Below, one piece after another: positions 1 through 8,706 of a stretch of 64,000 nt of DNA. Source of the stretch: an uncultured Bacteroidota bacterium. Lineage in GTDB: Bacteria > Bacteroidota > Bacteroidia > JABEUT01. The DNA lies in NCBI GenBank assembly GCA_903863935.1, contig CAIPDV010000104.1:1-64000 (forward strand). Direction: 5' to 3'. Under the pieces are notes generated by a model that was not told the DNA's origin, made no database searches, and saw only the letters and a program-made list of their open reading frames with translations. The position numbers and the translations under genes are program-made. The stretch's first letter is position 1. Each line of letters begins with the position of its first letter.

Positions 1-74
1 GATTTCATACTACAATAATACAAATTATTGACAAGACTCACCCCCAATGCGGTCTATAGAAAGTAACGTGACTT

Positions 75-139
75 TGTCATCCTGAGCATAGCGAAGGATC
101 TGATTTTAAAACAGATTCTTCACTGCGTTCAGAATGACA
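75..139. repeat. imperfect inverted repeat, intergenic hairpin element
   Basis: Left arm TGTCATCCTGAGCATAGCG... (75-102) matches the reverse complement of the right arm (111-139) over 28 bp. The six mismatches are all transitions. It lies just past the comF stop codon. The wording (TGTCAT-CTGA...GAAG-ATCTG) is a type of dispersed palindrome I recognise from many Bacteroidota intergenic regions. Nothing else is seen in bases 1-163. Confidence 0.75.
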
Positions 140-163
140 ATCTCACTTTGCATTTTAAATTCA

Positions 164-865
164 TCAGACTAATTCACCTGTAACATACCCAATAGATGCC
201 ACTGAAACACTCTTAACCCCCACTGCATTCAGGGCATGTATACAGGCTTCCATGGTAGCACCTGTGGTTATTATATCATCAACTATTAAAACGTTTTTGC
301 CTTGTAATTGCTCTTTATTTTCAGCTTCAAAAACATCCTTCACATTTTCCCAACGGGAAAAACGGGATTTGTTTGTCTGCGTTTCAGTGTCTTTGTGCCG
401 TTTTATGCCGTTTTCCAAAACGGGAACATTCATTACTTGCGATAACCCTAGGGCAAAACATGCGCTTTGATTGTAACCTCTGCGCTTGAGTTTTTTGGGA
501 TGTAACGGAACGGGTACAATATAATCCAGTTCAGAAAATGGAGAAATGCCTTTCAATTCCGCACCATACCATTTACCAAAGCAAGTACCCAACTCTTTTT
601 TGCCATTATACTTTACCTCATGAACCAAGTCCTGAACCATACCGCCTTTAGTGTAGTAGCAAAACGCTGCCGCTGCCTGAATCTCCGCCCTTCCATAAAA
701 GGTTTTGTAAAGAGTATTGTTAGGGAAGTTGTGATAATCCGTCTTAGGTAGTTTGTAAAAACAGGAAGTACAAATAAATTCCTCATTCTCTGCAAGGCCA
801 TCACCGCAGGTAATACAAACCTCAGGATAAAAAAGTGAGATGAAATCTTTGAGAAAGCGAATCAT
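164..865 (-). CDS. comF: ComF family phosphoribosyltransferase-like protein
   Basis: This 233-aa protein has the ComF layout. An N-terminal zinc-ribbon-like region carries two CxxC pairs (residues about 17-35, 'CITCG' and 'CTSC'). A type I phosphoribosyltransferase domain follows, with 'VPVPLHPKKLKRRGYNQS' near residue 120 and the PRPP-binding loop 'VLIVDDIITTGAT' near residue 195. ComF proteins take part in uptake or processing of transforming DNA in naturally competent bacteria, but many carriers are not known to be competent, so the role here is inferred. The length is normal for the family. The ATG start is the only sensible one. It is transcribed away from the start of the window and lies 49 bp downstream of uvrA on the same strand, so co-transcription with uvrA is possible. 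Confidence 0.88.
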   Translation of the reverse strand: MIRFLKDFISLFYPEVCITCGDGLAENEEFICTSCFYKLPKTDYHNFPNNTLYKTFYGRAEIQAAAAFCYYTKGGMVQDLVHEVKYNGKKELGTCFGKWYGAELKGISPFSELDYIVPVPLHPKKLKRRGYNQSACFALGLSQVMNVPVLENGIKRHKDTETQTNKSRFSRWENVKDVFEAENKEQLQGKNVLIVDDIITTGATMEACIHALNAVGVKSVSVASIGYVTGELV

Positions 866-914
866 TCAACAAAGATAACTATGAACGATTAATGACAAAG
901 AAACGGCACAAATT

Positions 915-3770
915 CTACATCTTCTCCTTCAAACTCTCTGCCGTATAGCTCTCCTTGCATTTAAGAATATCTTCGGGTATGCCTTGGAAAACGAGATTAC
1001 CACCTGCATTGCCGCCTTCGGGGCCGAGGTCAATAAGCCAATCGGCGCACTTGATTACGTCGGGGTGGTGTTCTATAACAACAAGCGTGTGGCCTCTGTC
1101 GACCAACAGGGAAAAGGATTTTAGAAGTTTTACAATATCATGAAAATGGAGGCCTGTGGTAGGTTCATCAAATATGAAAAGGGTTTGATTTTGCTCAGCA
1201 CCCTTTTTAAGGAATGATGCAAGTTTAATACGTTGTGCTTCACCACCACTCAATGTTCCTGATGACTGCCCCAAATGCACATAACCCATACCTACGTCCT
1301 GCAAGGGTTTCAAGCTTTCTACTAATCTCTTGTGGAGGTTATCTTTTTCACCTCCAGCAAAAAACTCAATCGCTTCGGAGACTGTTAAATTTAAAATATC
1401 AGAAATGTTTTTTCCTCGATATTCTATTTCCAGCACATCGGGTTTGTAACGCTTGCCATTGCAGGCATCGCACTCCAGGTGCACATCGGCCATAAACTGC
1501 ATTTCGATGGTTATTTGCCCTTCTCCTTCGCAAACATCACAGCGTCCGCCAGGCACGTTAAAGGAAAAATGAGATGCTTTAAAGCTTCGAAGTTTGGCTA
1601 ATTTCTGGTCTGCATAAAGCGTACGGATATCATCAAATGCTTTTATATAGGTAACAGGATTCGATCGCGAGGACCTGCCAATTGGGCTCTGGTCAACCAT
1701 TTCAACGGCCTGTATCATATCAATACTACCGGAAAGCTTTTCAAATGTGCCGATTTTTTCTCCTGTAAATTCTCCCAGTTGTCTGCGCATAGCGGGATAT
1801 AGAATACCTTTCACTAACGAAGATTTCCCAGAACCTGAAACCCCGCTAACCACCGTGAAAGCACCGATGGGAAATTTCACATCAATGCCTTTGAGGTTGT
1901 TGGCACGAGCTTTGTTTACGGTTATGAAGTCCTTTACCTTTCGGCGTTTGAGAGGTAGCTCAATTTTATCCCTTCCGGTCAAGTAGCGGGCAGTAAGGCT
2001 GTCCTTTTCATTTTCAAGGTCAGCAATCGTGCCTTGGAACACCACCTCTCCCCCATTCACTCCAGCCAAAGGACCTATATCTACTATATTATCAGCAGAA
2101 CGCATGATCTCTTCGTCGTGTTCAACAATCACTAGCGTATTACCCATATCACGAAGTGATTTAAGCACCTTAATTAAACGCTGTGTATCTCTGTGATGCA
2201 AGCCTATGCTGGGTTCATCTAAAATATATAGCGAGCCTACTAAAGCACTTCCTAAGGAATTAGCAATATTCAAGCGTTGTGATTCTCCTCCCGATAGCGT
2301 ATTGGACGGACGGTTGAGCACCAAATACCCCAAACCTACATCAGACATAAACTGCAAACGGCTGGTAATTTCGAGCAACAAACGGCGAGAAACGGCACGC
2401 TGGTTGTCATCTAACAACTTGGGTAATTCTTTAAAAAATGGGTAGCAGTCGGAGACCGGCATCAGAACTATATCTATAATAGACTTATCCCCTATCTTCA
2501 CATACCCTGCATCCTTGCGAATGCGTGTACCAAGACAATCGGGGCACAGTGTTTTACCGCGGTAGCGTGATAACATAACCCTGTATTGAATCTTATAACT
2601 TTCTTGTTCTAAGTGTTGGAAAAACTTATGCAGTCCGTCAAAGTATTTTGTTCCATCCCAAAGCATAGACTTTTCTTTTGCTGTTAAATCGGCATAGCTG
2701 CGGTGCACAGGAAAATCAACCTTTCGTGCATTCAATAGGACTTGGTCTTTCCACCAACTCATCTTCTCGCCTTTCCAACAGGCAATAGCATCTTCGTAGA
2801 GCGAAAGGCTTTTATCGGGAACCACTAAATCTTCATCAATATCAATTACGCTTCCAAAGCCATCGCAACGTTTGCAAGCTCCAACGGGGTTATTAAAACT
2901 GAAAAAATGCACCGATGGTTCTTCAAACTTCATTCCATCAGCTTCAAAACGATCGGAGAATTTTTTGATGGATTTTTTCTTTCCATCTACAACCGAGATT
3001 TCACAAATACTGTTGCCTTCGTAAAAGGCAGTCTGCACCGAGTCTGCAACACGCATCCTTAAATCTTCTTCCTCTTCTTGCCCTATTTCAACTCGGTCTA
3101 TAAGAATCTTCAAAAGTCCGATATCTGTCGGGTCGCTACTTATTGGTGTTTTGGTTTTGCCTTCAATTATATCCGAAACCTGCAGGATTTCATTACCGGA
3201 CAAAATCCTTGAAAAACCTTGCTGCAAAAGCAGGTTAAGTTGCTCGTGAATAGACCTCCCTTCTTTTAGATTAAATGGCGCTAATATCATGACCAAGGCT
3301 CCGGTCCTTAACGAAAAAATATATTTCACAACATCAGTAACGGTTTCTCTTTTCACTTGCTTTCCTGAAATAGGAGAATAGGTAATACCTATTCGTGCAT
3401 ATAATAATTTCAAATAATCATACACTTCGGAAGATGTGCCAACAGTTGACCGTGAAGTACGTGTTACAACCTTCTGTTCAATAGCAATAGCAGGAGAAAT
3501 ACCACTTATATAATCTACATCGGGCTTATTAATTTTACCCAAAAACTGACGTGCATAGGCAGAAAGAGATTCTACATATCTGCGCTGGCCTTCAGCATAC
3601 AGCGTATCGAATGCAAGTGAAGACTTCCCGGAACCCGAAACACCTGTAACCACCGTAAGTTTATTGCGCGGAATGGTAAGGTCAATGTTTTTAAGGTTAT
3701 GCATACGCGCACCCTTTATAACAATAATCTTTTTGTTGTCTGTTTTAACTTTTGTTTCGGCGGTCTTCAC
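915..3770 (-). CDS. uvrA: excinuclease ABC subunit A (UvrA)
   Basis: UvrA is the damage-sensing ATPase of nucleotide excision repair and works with UvrB in the cytosol. The sequence shows two ABC modules. The first has Walker A '[20 protein letters not shown]' and signature 'LSGGESQR'. The second has Walker A '[13 protein letters not shown]' and signature 'LSGGEAQR'. Both zinc modules are present ('CKRCDG', 'CPDCLG' and 'CDVCEGEG...CDACNGKRY'). The track starts at a TTG (3791), but a TAATTTTG promoter box covers that codon. I therefore place the start at the GTG at 3768-3770, giving 951 aa and an N-terminus that reaches the conserved '[13 protein letters not shown]' after about 12 residues. 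The length is typical. The exact start is an inference; the identity is secure. Confidence 0.96.
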   Translation of the reverse strand: MKTAETKVKTDNKKIIVIKGARMHNLKNIDLTIPRNKLTVVTGVSGSGKSSLAFDTLYAEGQRRYVESLSAYARQFLGKINKPDVDYISGISPAIAIEQKVVTRTSRSTVGTSSEVYDYLKLLYARIGITYSPISGKQVKRETVTDVVKYIFSLRTGALVMILAPFNLKEGRSIHEQLNLLLQQGFSRILSGNEILQVSDIIEGKTKTPISSDPTDIGLLKILIDRVEIGQEEEEDLRMRVADSVQTAFYEGNSICEISVVDGKKKSIKKFSDRFEADGMKFEEPSVHFFSFNNPVGACKRCDGFGSVIDIDEDLVVPDKSLSLYEDAIACWKGEKMSWWKDQVLLNARKVDFPVHRSYADLTAKEKSMLWDGTKYFDGLHKFFQHLEQESYKIQYRVMLSRYRGKTLCPDCLGTRIRKDAGYVKIGDKSIIDIVLMPVSDCYPFFKELPKLLDDNQRAVSRRLLLEITSRLQFMSDVGLGYLVLNRPSNTLSGGESQRLNIANSLGSALVGSLYILDEPSIGLHHRDTQRLIKVLKSLRDMGNTLVIVEHDEEIMRSADNIVDIGPLAGVNGGEVVFQGTIADLENEKDSLTARYLTGRDKIELPLKRRKVKDFITVNKARANNLKGIDVKFPIGAFTVVSGVSGSGKSSLVKGILYPAMRRQLGEFTGEKIGTFEKLSGSIDMIQAVEMVDQSPIGRSSRSNPVTYIKAFDDIRTLYADQKLAKLRSFKASHFSFNVPGGRCDVCEGEGQITIEMQFMADVHLECDACNGKRYKPDVLEIEYRGKNISDILNLTVSEAIEFFAGGEKDNLHKRLVESLKPLQDVGMGYVHLGQSSGTLSGGEAQRIKLASFLKKGAEQNQTLFIFDEPTTGLHFHDIVKLLKSFSLLVDRGHTLVVIEHHPDVIKCADWLIDLGPEGGNAGGNLVFQGIPEDILKCKESYTAESLKEKM

Positions 3771-3788
3771 AATTTTTTTCAAGGTTTG

Positions 3789-3796
3789 CAAAATTA
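3789..3796 (-). promoter_or_regulatory. candidate uvrA -7 box
   Basis: TAATTTTG on the minus strand fits the Bacteroidota -7 consensus TAnnTTTG. Transcription would begin about 5-7 nt downstream, near 3783. That excludes the TTG at 3791 as a start codon and leaves the GTG at 3770 with a short leader. No clear -33 TTG is seen. Confidence 0.5.
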
Positions 3797-3821
3797 CGAC
3801 TATTTAATCCTCGGAGGCAAT

Positions 3822-3856
3822 AAAAAACCCCGCCAATTTACCGGCAGGGTTTTTAT
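3822..3856 (-). terminator. intrinsic terminator after the Bax-inhibitor-1 family gene
   Basis: AAAAACCCCGCC / GGCAGGGTTTTT form a stem with one mismatch and an 8-nt loop, with A/T tracts on both sides. It lies between the stop of the membrane protein gene (3877) and the uvrA promoter, so it should separate the two units on the minus strand. It is symmetrical and could act in both directions. Confidence 0.8.
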
Positions 3857-3876
3857 TCTTATTCTATTGAAAATAA

Positions 3877-4605
3877 TTATCTCCTGCTTCCAAATATTCT
3901 TAACAAAGAAAGGAAAAGATTCACAAACGTGATATAAAGGCTCAAAGCGGAAAAAACAGCTGCTTTCCCGACCACATCACCATTACCTGTCATTTGGGCT
4001 CCAATCCTTTTTATTGCCTGTACCTTATAGGCTGTTAACCCTGTAAAAATCCCTACACAAACAAAGCTGATCATGTAATCAAAAGATTCGCTATGCATAA
4101 ATAAATTAACAACCATTGCAATAATCACACCAAATAAAAGCATATATAGAATAGAGCCTAATTTAGTCAGATCGGTCGATGTAGTGTACCCTAACAATGC
4201 CATAGCTGCAAACATTCCGCTTGTGATGAAAAATACAGAACAAATAGATGTTGCGGTATAAACTAAAAATATGATACTTAAACTCATGCCAAACAATGCA
4301 GAAAACAAAACGAATATCCCTATTGTGGCAGGATATGATAATCTGTCACCGGCAAAACTTGTCAGCAACACCAGGCCTATTGGAGCAAACATTGCCACAT
4401 AAAACAATGGAGTTGCACCTGTTGAAGTGAATAAAAGACTTCTTAAATCCGGAATTGTTGCAAAATACCAGGCAAGAACACCTGTGATCACAAGTCCTAA
4501 AGACATCCATGAGAACACTTTTGTCATGAATGTTTTGGACATTACTTCAGAACTAACATTCTGAATTTCTACGGGGTCGTTAAAATTAAAACTTTGGTTT
4601 TCCAT
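3877..4605 (-). CDS. Bax inhibitor-1/YccA family membrane protein
   Basis: This 242-aa integral membrane protein has about seven hydrophobic segments. An N-terminal cytosolic stretch ends in 'MSKTFMTKVFSWMSLGLVITGVLAW', the usual opening of the Bax inhibitor-1 (BI-1/YccA/YbhL) family. The last segments carry 'GIFTGLTAYKVQAIKRIGAQ' and 'ALSLYITFVNLFLSLLRIFG', which match the family's C-terminal hairpin with its basic tail. Family members are proposed to be pH-sensitive calcium leak channels or partners of membrane proteases; which applies here is unknown. It has its own promoter and terminator, so it appears monocistronic. Confidence 0.9.
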   Translation of the reverse strand: MENQSFNFNDPVEIQNVSSEVMSKTFMTKVFSWMSLGLVITGVLAWYFATIPDLRSLLFTSTGATPLFYVAMFAPIGLVLLTSFAGDRLSYPATIGIFVLFSALFGMSLSIIFLVYTATSICSVFFITSGMFAAMALLGYTTSTDLTKLGSILYMLLFGVIIAMVVNLFMHSESFDYMISFVCVGIFTGLTAYKVQAIKRIGAQMTGNGDVVGKAAVFSALSLYITFVNLFLSLLRIFGSRR

Positions 4606-4635
4606 ATATAAATTTAAGGTTTAAAATTCTAAATG

Positions 4636-4643
4636 CAAATATA
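4636..4643 (-). promoter_or_regulatory. candidate -7 box of the BI-1 family gene
   Basis: TATATTTG on the minus strand, 31 nt before the ATG at 4605, fits TAnnTTTG. The implied leader is about 25 nt. No standard -33 element was identified. Confidence 0.5.
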
Positions 4644-4721
4644 CAATAATCGCAAATGATGATATGTTAAAAAATCGCAAAATGAATCCGCGCAAATCGC
4701 TTGTATTTAATTTGACGCTTA

Positions 4722-4744
4722 TTGGCTGAAAAAACTTTATTTTG
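4722..4744 (+). promoter_or_regulatory. candidate promoter of the 4.7-kb lipoprotein gene
   Basis: TTGGCTGAAAAAA (4722-4734) is followed by a near-consensus -7 box TTATTTTG (4737-4744). The same 13-mer precedes the lipoprotein gene at 49778 at the same distance from its -7-like box. Placement here means the upstream TTG start in the ORF track (4722) lies inside the promoter. Confidence 0.45.
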
Positions 4745-4763
4745 CAGTCAAGTTGAATTATTC

Positions 4764-5513
4764 ATGAAACGGTGCTTTTTATTTGCTTTTATAGTGTTCC
4801 TGACCTTCTGTGGCTGCAAAAGCCACAAAAGCACTGTTAAAACGCCACCCAAACCGGCTCCGCAACCCAGCGCATCTGTGGTTACACCGTATGCGCCTCC
4901 TTCAACCAAGCCTATCCAGAGCATTAACCTACCTATTTTTATTCCTGTAATGGAACTGCAAACCCAGATATATCAAGTACTTTTCGCCCCGGGGTACGGT
5001 AAATATTACCCCTGTGCTTCATCGCAGGACTGCGACAGGAAATACAAAGATCTTTATCTTGAAAACCCTATTGTAAGTGTTAAAGACAAACAAATTTCAA
5101 TAAAACTTCACTTGGCAGGTAATACTCACGTTTTTATTTTTAATCCGGGTATTTCCGATGATATTACACTTACAGCTACACCCTTTGTTCAGAATGATAC
5201 GCTCTATTTTAAAAATGTTACCATGGAACAATCATCGGGTGATCTGCTCCTGAATTTATCGGCTGCACTTTTTAAGGACAAAATCGAACAGAAGCTTCAG
5301 CAAAACGCATGGTATGCCTTCGGACCCAGCCTTGATGCCATTACCAATCAGGCTAAAAAACAATTTCCTGTTAAATGGGGAGGTGCTGTACTGTTGCTTA
5401 ACCTGAGCAAAGTCCATCTTAACAATGTAACAGTGCAGGCTGCGCCCGACCAGGGAATAATGGCTAATTTTTCTGCAGACCTGGAAGTGGAAGACAGTTC
5501 TTTTGCCCGTTGA
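4764..5513 (+). CDS. lipoprotein, possibly related to DUF4403-type proteins
   Basis: This is a predicted 249-aa lipoprotein. The ATG at 4764 gives a compact signal peptide 'MKRCFLFAFIVFLTFCGC' with an SPII-type cysteine. A Lys/Pro-rich linker follows ('KTPPKPAPQPSASVV'), as is common in surface lipoproteins. The mature part opens with 'SINLPIFIPVMELQTQIYQVLF', which recalls the beginning of DUF4403 proteins (lipid-binding TULIP-like fold). The protein is shorter than usual for that family, so the link is weak. The pair of cysteines in 'YYPCASSQDCDRKY' may form a disulfide. The stop lies 2 bp from that of the convergent CHU_C gene. The function is unknown. Confidence 0.7.
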   Translation: MKRCFLFAFIVFLTFCGCKSHKSTVKTPPKPAPQPSASVVTPYAPPSTKPIQSINLPIFIPVMELQTQIYQVLFAPGYGKYYPCASSQDCDRKYKDLYLENPIVSVKDKQISIKLHLAGNTHVFIFNPGISDDITLTATPFVQNDTLYFKNVTMEQSSGDLLLNLSAALFKDKIEQKLQQNAWYAFGPSLDAITNQAKKQFPVKWGGAVLLLNLSKVHLNNVTVQAAPDQGIMANFSADLEVEDSSFAR

Positions 5514-5515
5514 AC

Positions 5516-8500
5516 TTATTTTAATATAAGTTGAACAAACCCTTTCAAGTTGTAATCTCTGCCGGAATCGTCTTTGGCAGTGATAATATAGTAGTAGGTG
5601 CCCTCTGACTGCATTATACCAGAAGAACTCCTGCCTGTCCAGTCGATATTTGGTGACAGGGATTCGAATATCTTCACACCCCAGCGATCATAAATAATTA
5701 TATCAAAGGATTGCAAGCCACCAGCCGTAATGTGTAATACATCATTAACACCGTCTCCGTTAGGAGTAAACACATTGGGTACACTTATTACTCCTTCGGT
5801 TACATACACATTTTCACGGGCTGTATCGGGGCATCCGTGTCCATCGGAAGTTACAAGGTAAACCGTAAACACACCCGGTGTATTGTATTGATGAAAAGGG
5901 TCAAACAGGTTTGAATTGCTTCCATCACCCAAGTCCCAATAGTACGAATTACCACCAGTGCTAAGGTTTATAAAATTCACAAACTCACCACCCAAAATTG
6001 AATCGGGGCTTGCATAAAATGCAGCATGAGAGGTTTTGGGAACCGGTGTTATTGTAGTGCTGCCGCTAACTATATTCCCACATCCGTCTGAAACAATGCA
6101 GGTATAAATGGTTTGACTGCCGGGCGATACATAAAAAGGTCCGGCACTATCGGCTGTAATTCCGTTATTCCATACATAAGTTAACGGTGGAGCACCTTTT
6201 ACAAACACTTGTATTGGTATTGAAGATCCGCTGCAAATTGAATCGGATGGTGACATTACTATACTCAAAACCGGGTAAACGGAAATATTCTTTTTAACAG
6301 AATCGTAGCAAACACCGTCAAAGCCAACCACAGTAAACGAAGTATCGTCGGATAAAGAAGGAATGGTTATGGCATTTGTGGTGGCACTATTACTCCAGGT
6401 ATAAGATGTGGCACCGGAGGCTGTTAGAGTTACAGAACTGCCAGGGCAAACAGAATCAGGGCCGGTAACCACTACAGAAGGAGAAGGAAGGATGGTGACA
6501 GTAATAAAAGCACTATCCTCGCAATTAGGGCCAGAAGAGCCCGTAACGGTATAGGTTATAGTTGCTGTTGGTGATGCAACCGGACTCGGACAACCTGTAC
6601 AACTTAATCCGGTAGCAGGTTTCCAATTGTAAACACTTGCGCCGCCACCCGTCAGCATAATTGAACTGCCTGCGCAAATTGTTGGCGACTGAGGGCCGGC
6701 TGTTACATTCAGGGTAGCATTCACATTAACGGTTATGAATAAGGTATCGGTGCAACCGTTGCTTCCTGTTCCAACAACGGTATAAATGGTGGAAACCAAA
6801 GGAAAAACAATTGGATTCGGGCAATTGGTGCAAGTAATACCCGAGGAATTCAACCATTGATAACTTGTTGCTCCGCTAACAGTGATTTGAGCAGAATCTC
6901 CGGGGCAAACGGTAGGCGAATTAGGGCTATACGTTAAAAGTGGAGCGGGATTCACAGTTATTAAAACTTTGCCCGTATCCTTGCAACCTCCATTGGATGC
7001 TAAAACAGTATAGGTTGTTGTGGCTGTTGGCGAAGCTATAGGGTTGGGGCATGTGTTGCAGCTTAGCCCTGTGCTAGGACTCCAGTTATAAAAAGTAGCC
7101 CCTGAAGCAGTAATGTTTACTGTATTGCCAGCACAAATGGTTGCTGTAGTGGGATTTACAACTAAAGAAGGTGGAGTACCAACTGAAACAGTTACAGATG
7201 TTGTTCCGGTGCAACCACCATTACTTGAAGTAACGGTGTAAGTTGTGGTGGCAGTTGGCGAGGCTTTCGGATTGGGGCAATTATAACAGCTTAGTCCTGT
7301 GTTGGGAACCCATGTATATGTAGTTCCGCCACTGGCCATAAGTTGTATGGAATCACCTGAACAAACACCCGGATTATTAGGTAGAATAGTAATGGTAGGC
7401 GTCGGAATTACATGAATGGTTAACGTATCAGTACCTGTTCCACATAAGGTACCGGCCGAAACAGTATAGGTGGTTGTTATATTCGGTTTGGCATAGGTAG
7501 AACTACAGGAGGTACAACTCAAGCTTCCACCGGGGGCCCAGGTATAGGAGCCACTTGCTCCGTTTCCGTTAAGCTGGATGCTGTCGCCGGCACATATAGT
7601 TGCACCAAGTGAAGAAATGGTAACAAATGAATTTGCAGGAGTACAAGTAATACAGTTGGTATTTTGCCAATACACCCCGGCCATTATCCAAGAATAACAA
7701 TCAGTTCCTGCATCATTGGTGTAAGTATGGTAAATAATTGAATTTTGACCTGCAGTTAAAGAGGTTGAAATAGAATTAAAATTCCAGAAATCATTGGTAA
7801 ATGTTTGGGACGTACCATTAAATGTTTCTACATTATTACCACCGTTCTGGTTGCCTTGCAGATCACCTAATATTGAAAATGCTTTCGCTGCAGACGAAGC
7901 CGAACAGACATTAAATCCGTTGAAAGTTTCTAAATAAGGATTTCCGGGTGAAGATGTTTGAATTCCATCCCAAATTACAAGGCTTGCACTATATGTAGCT
8001 GTAGGGTCTCGGTAAATTACCAGTAGCGTAACACCATCCACCTCATAGGCTGAATCTCCTGCTCCAGTAATATTTACTATATAAGAACCGTTTCCGCTTA
8101 TACAATTCGTTACATCCTCCCGGTAGGCGGCAGTTCCTGTTTCACCCCAGCATTTAGCCACGGAAAGGCCTATCGTATTTACATTATACGTAAAGGTATT
8201 TGAAAGTGGGTTTGTAATACTTAACTGGGCAGGATTGGCAATAGAGCCAAAATAAGATGTACCCCAATATAAATAGGCTTTAAGCACGGAGTCGTTTGTA
8301 GTGCAGAGACCGGAGAGATTTAAGGTGCCTGGGAATCCTGTACCGTTATTATTCCATGAAAATGTACTTGTGCGTGTTTCAATGATCTGGGAGACTTCTA
8401 CGTAATTTAAACCGCAAACATTCTGCCTGTTGAACGTTTGGCCAAATGAGCCTGAGCCGTCGCCTATTTTGGTGAATGATGCACCTGTTGCACCTCCTTG

Positions 8501-8599
8501 TTTTTCAACAAGAACAGGTTTACCTAAGTCATTATTTTGTGAATAACAAACCCGGAAACTGAATAATGCAAGTAATGTTAGTAATAATATTCTATTCAC
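5516..8599 (-). CDS. large secreted protein with Ig-like repeats, PKD and CHU_C T9SS sorting domain
   Basis: This 1027-aa protein is predicted to be exported by Sec and then by the type IX system. A signal peptide ('MNRILLLTLLALFSFRVCYSQ') is followed by an N-terminal domain (about 40-310) with 'LKAYLYWG' and 'EVDGVTLLVIYRD', which resembles DUF3344. About seven Ig-like repeats of 70-80 residues follow; several share 'GLSC..CPNP.ASPTATTTYTV' with paired cysteines. A PKD domain ('YYWDLGDGSNSN') precedes the C-terminal CHU_C (gliding-motility-associated) domain beginning 'VPNVFTPNGDGVND'. It is probably a cell-surface or released adhesin. It is a paralog of the next gene (107 bp away, same strand) and the C-terminal 170 residues are closely similar. 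The ligand is unknown. Confidence 0.88.
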   Translation of the reverse strand: MNRILLLTLLALFSFRVCYSQNNDLGKPVLVEKQGGATGASFTKIGDGSGSFGQTFNRQNVCGLNYVEVSQIIETRTSTFSWNNNGTGFPGTLNLSGLCTTNDSVLKAYLYWGTSYFGSIANPAQLSITNPLSNTFTYNVNTIGLSVAKCWGETGTAAYREDVTNCISGNGSYIVNITGAGDSAYEVDGVTLLVIYRDPTATYSASLVIWDGIQTSSPGNPYLETFNGFNVCSASSAAKAFSILGDLQGNQNGGNNVETFNGTSQTFTNDFWNFNSISTSLTAGQNSIIYHTYTNDAGTDCYSWIMAGVYWQNTNCITCTPANSFVTISSLGATICAGDSIQLNGNGASGSYTWAPGGSLSCTSCSSTYAKPNITTTYTVSAGTLCGTGTDTLTIHVIPTPTITILPNNPGVCSGDSIQLMASGGTTYTWVPNTGLSCYNCPNPKASPTATTTYTVTSSNGGCTGTTSVTVSVGTPPSLVVNPTTATICAGNTVNITASGATFYNWSPSTGLSCNTCPNPIASPTATTTYTVLASNGGCKDTGKVLITVNPAPLLTYSPNSPTVCPGDSAQITVSGATSYQWLNSSGITCTNCPNPIVFPLVSTIYTVVGTGSNGCTDTLFITVNVNATLNVTAGPQSPTICAGSSIMLTGGGASVYNWKPATGLSCTGCPSPVASPTATITYTVTGSSGPNCEDSAFITVTILPSPSVVVTGPDSVCPGSSVTLTASGATSYTWSNSATTNAITIPSLSDDTSFTVVGFDGVCYDSVKKNISVYPVLSIVMSPSDSICSGSSIPIQVFVKGAPPLTYVWNNGITADSAGPFYVSPGSQTIYTCIVSDGCGNIVSGSTTITPVPKTSHAAFYASPDSILGGEFVNFINLSTGGNSYYWDLGDGSNSNLFDPFHQYNTPGVFTVYLVTSDGHGCPDTARENVYVTEGVISVPNVFTPNGDGVNDVLHITAGGLQSFDIIIYDRWGVKIFESLSPNIDWTGRSSSGIMQSEGTYYYIITAKDDSGRDYNLKGFVQLILK

Positions 8600-8706
8600 T
8601 CAGGTCAATTAAGGTACATGACAAGTAAACTCAAAAGTACAAAAATTAGTATACTCTTATTTAAGATGGCTTTAAAAGCATATTAACAGACTATTGTTAA
8701 TTGACC

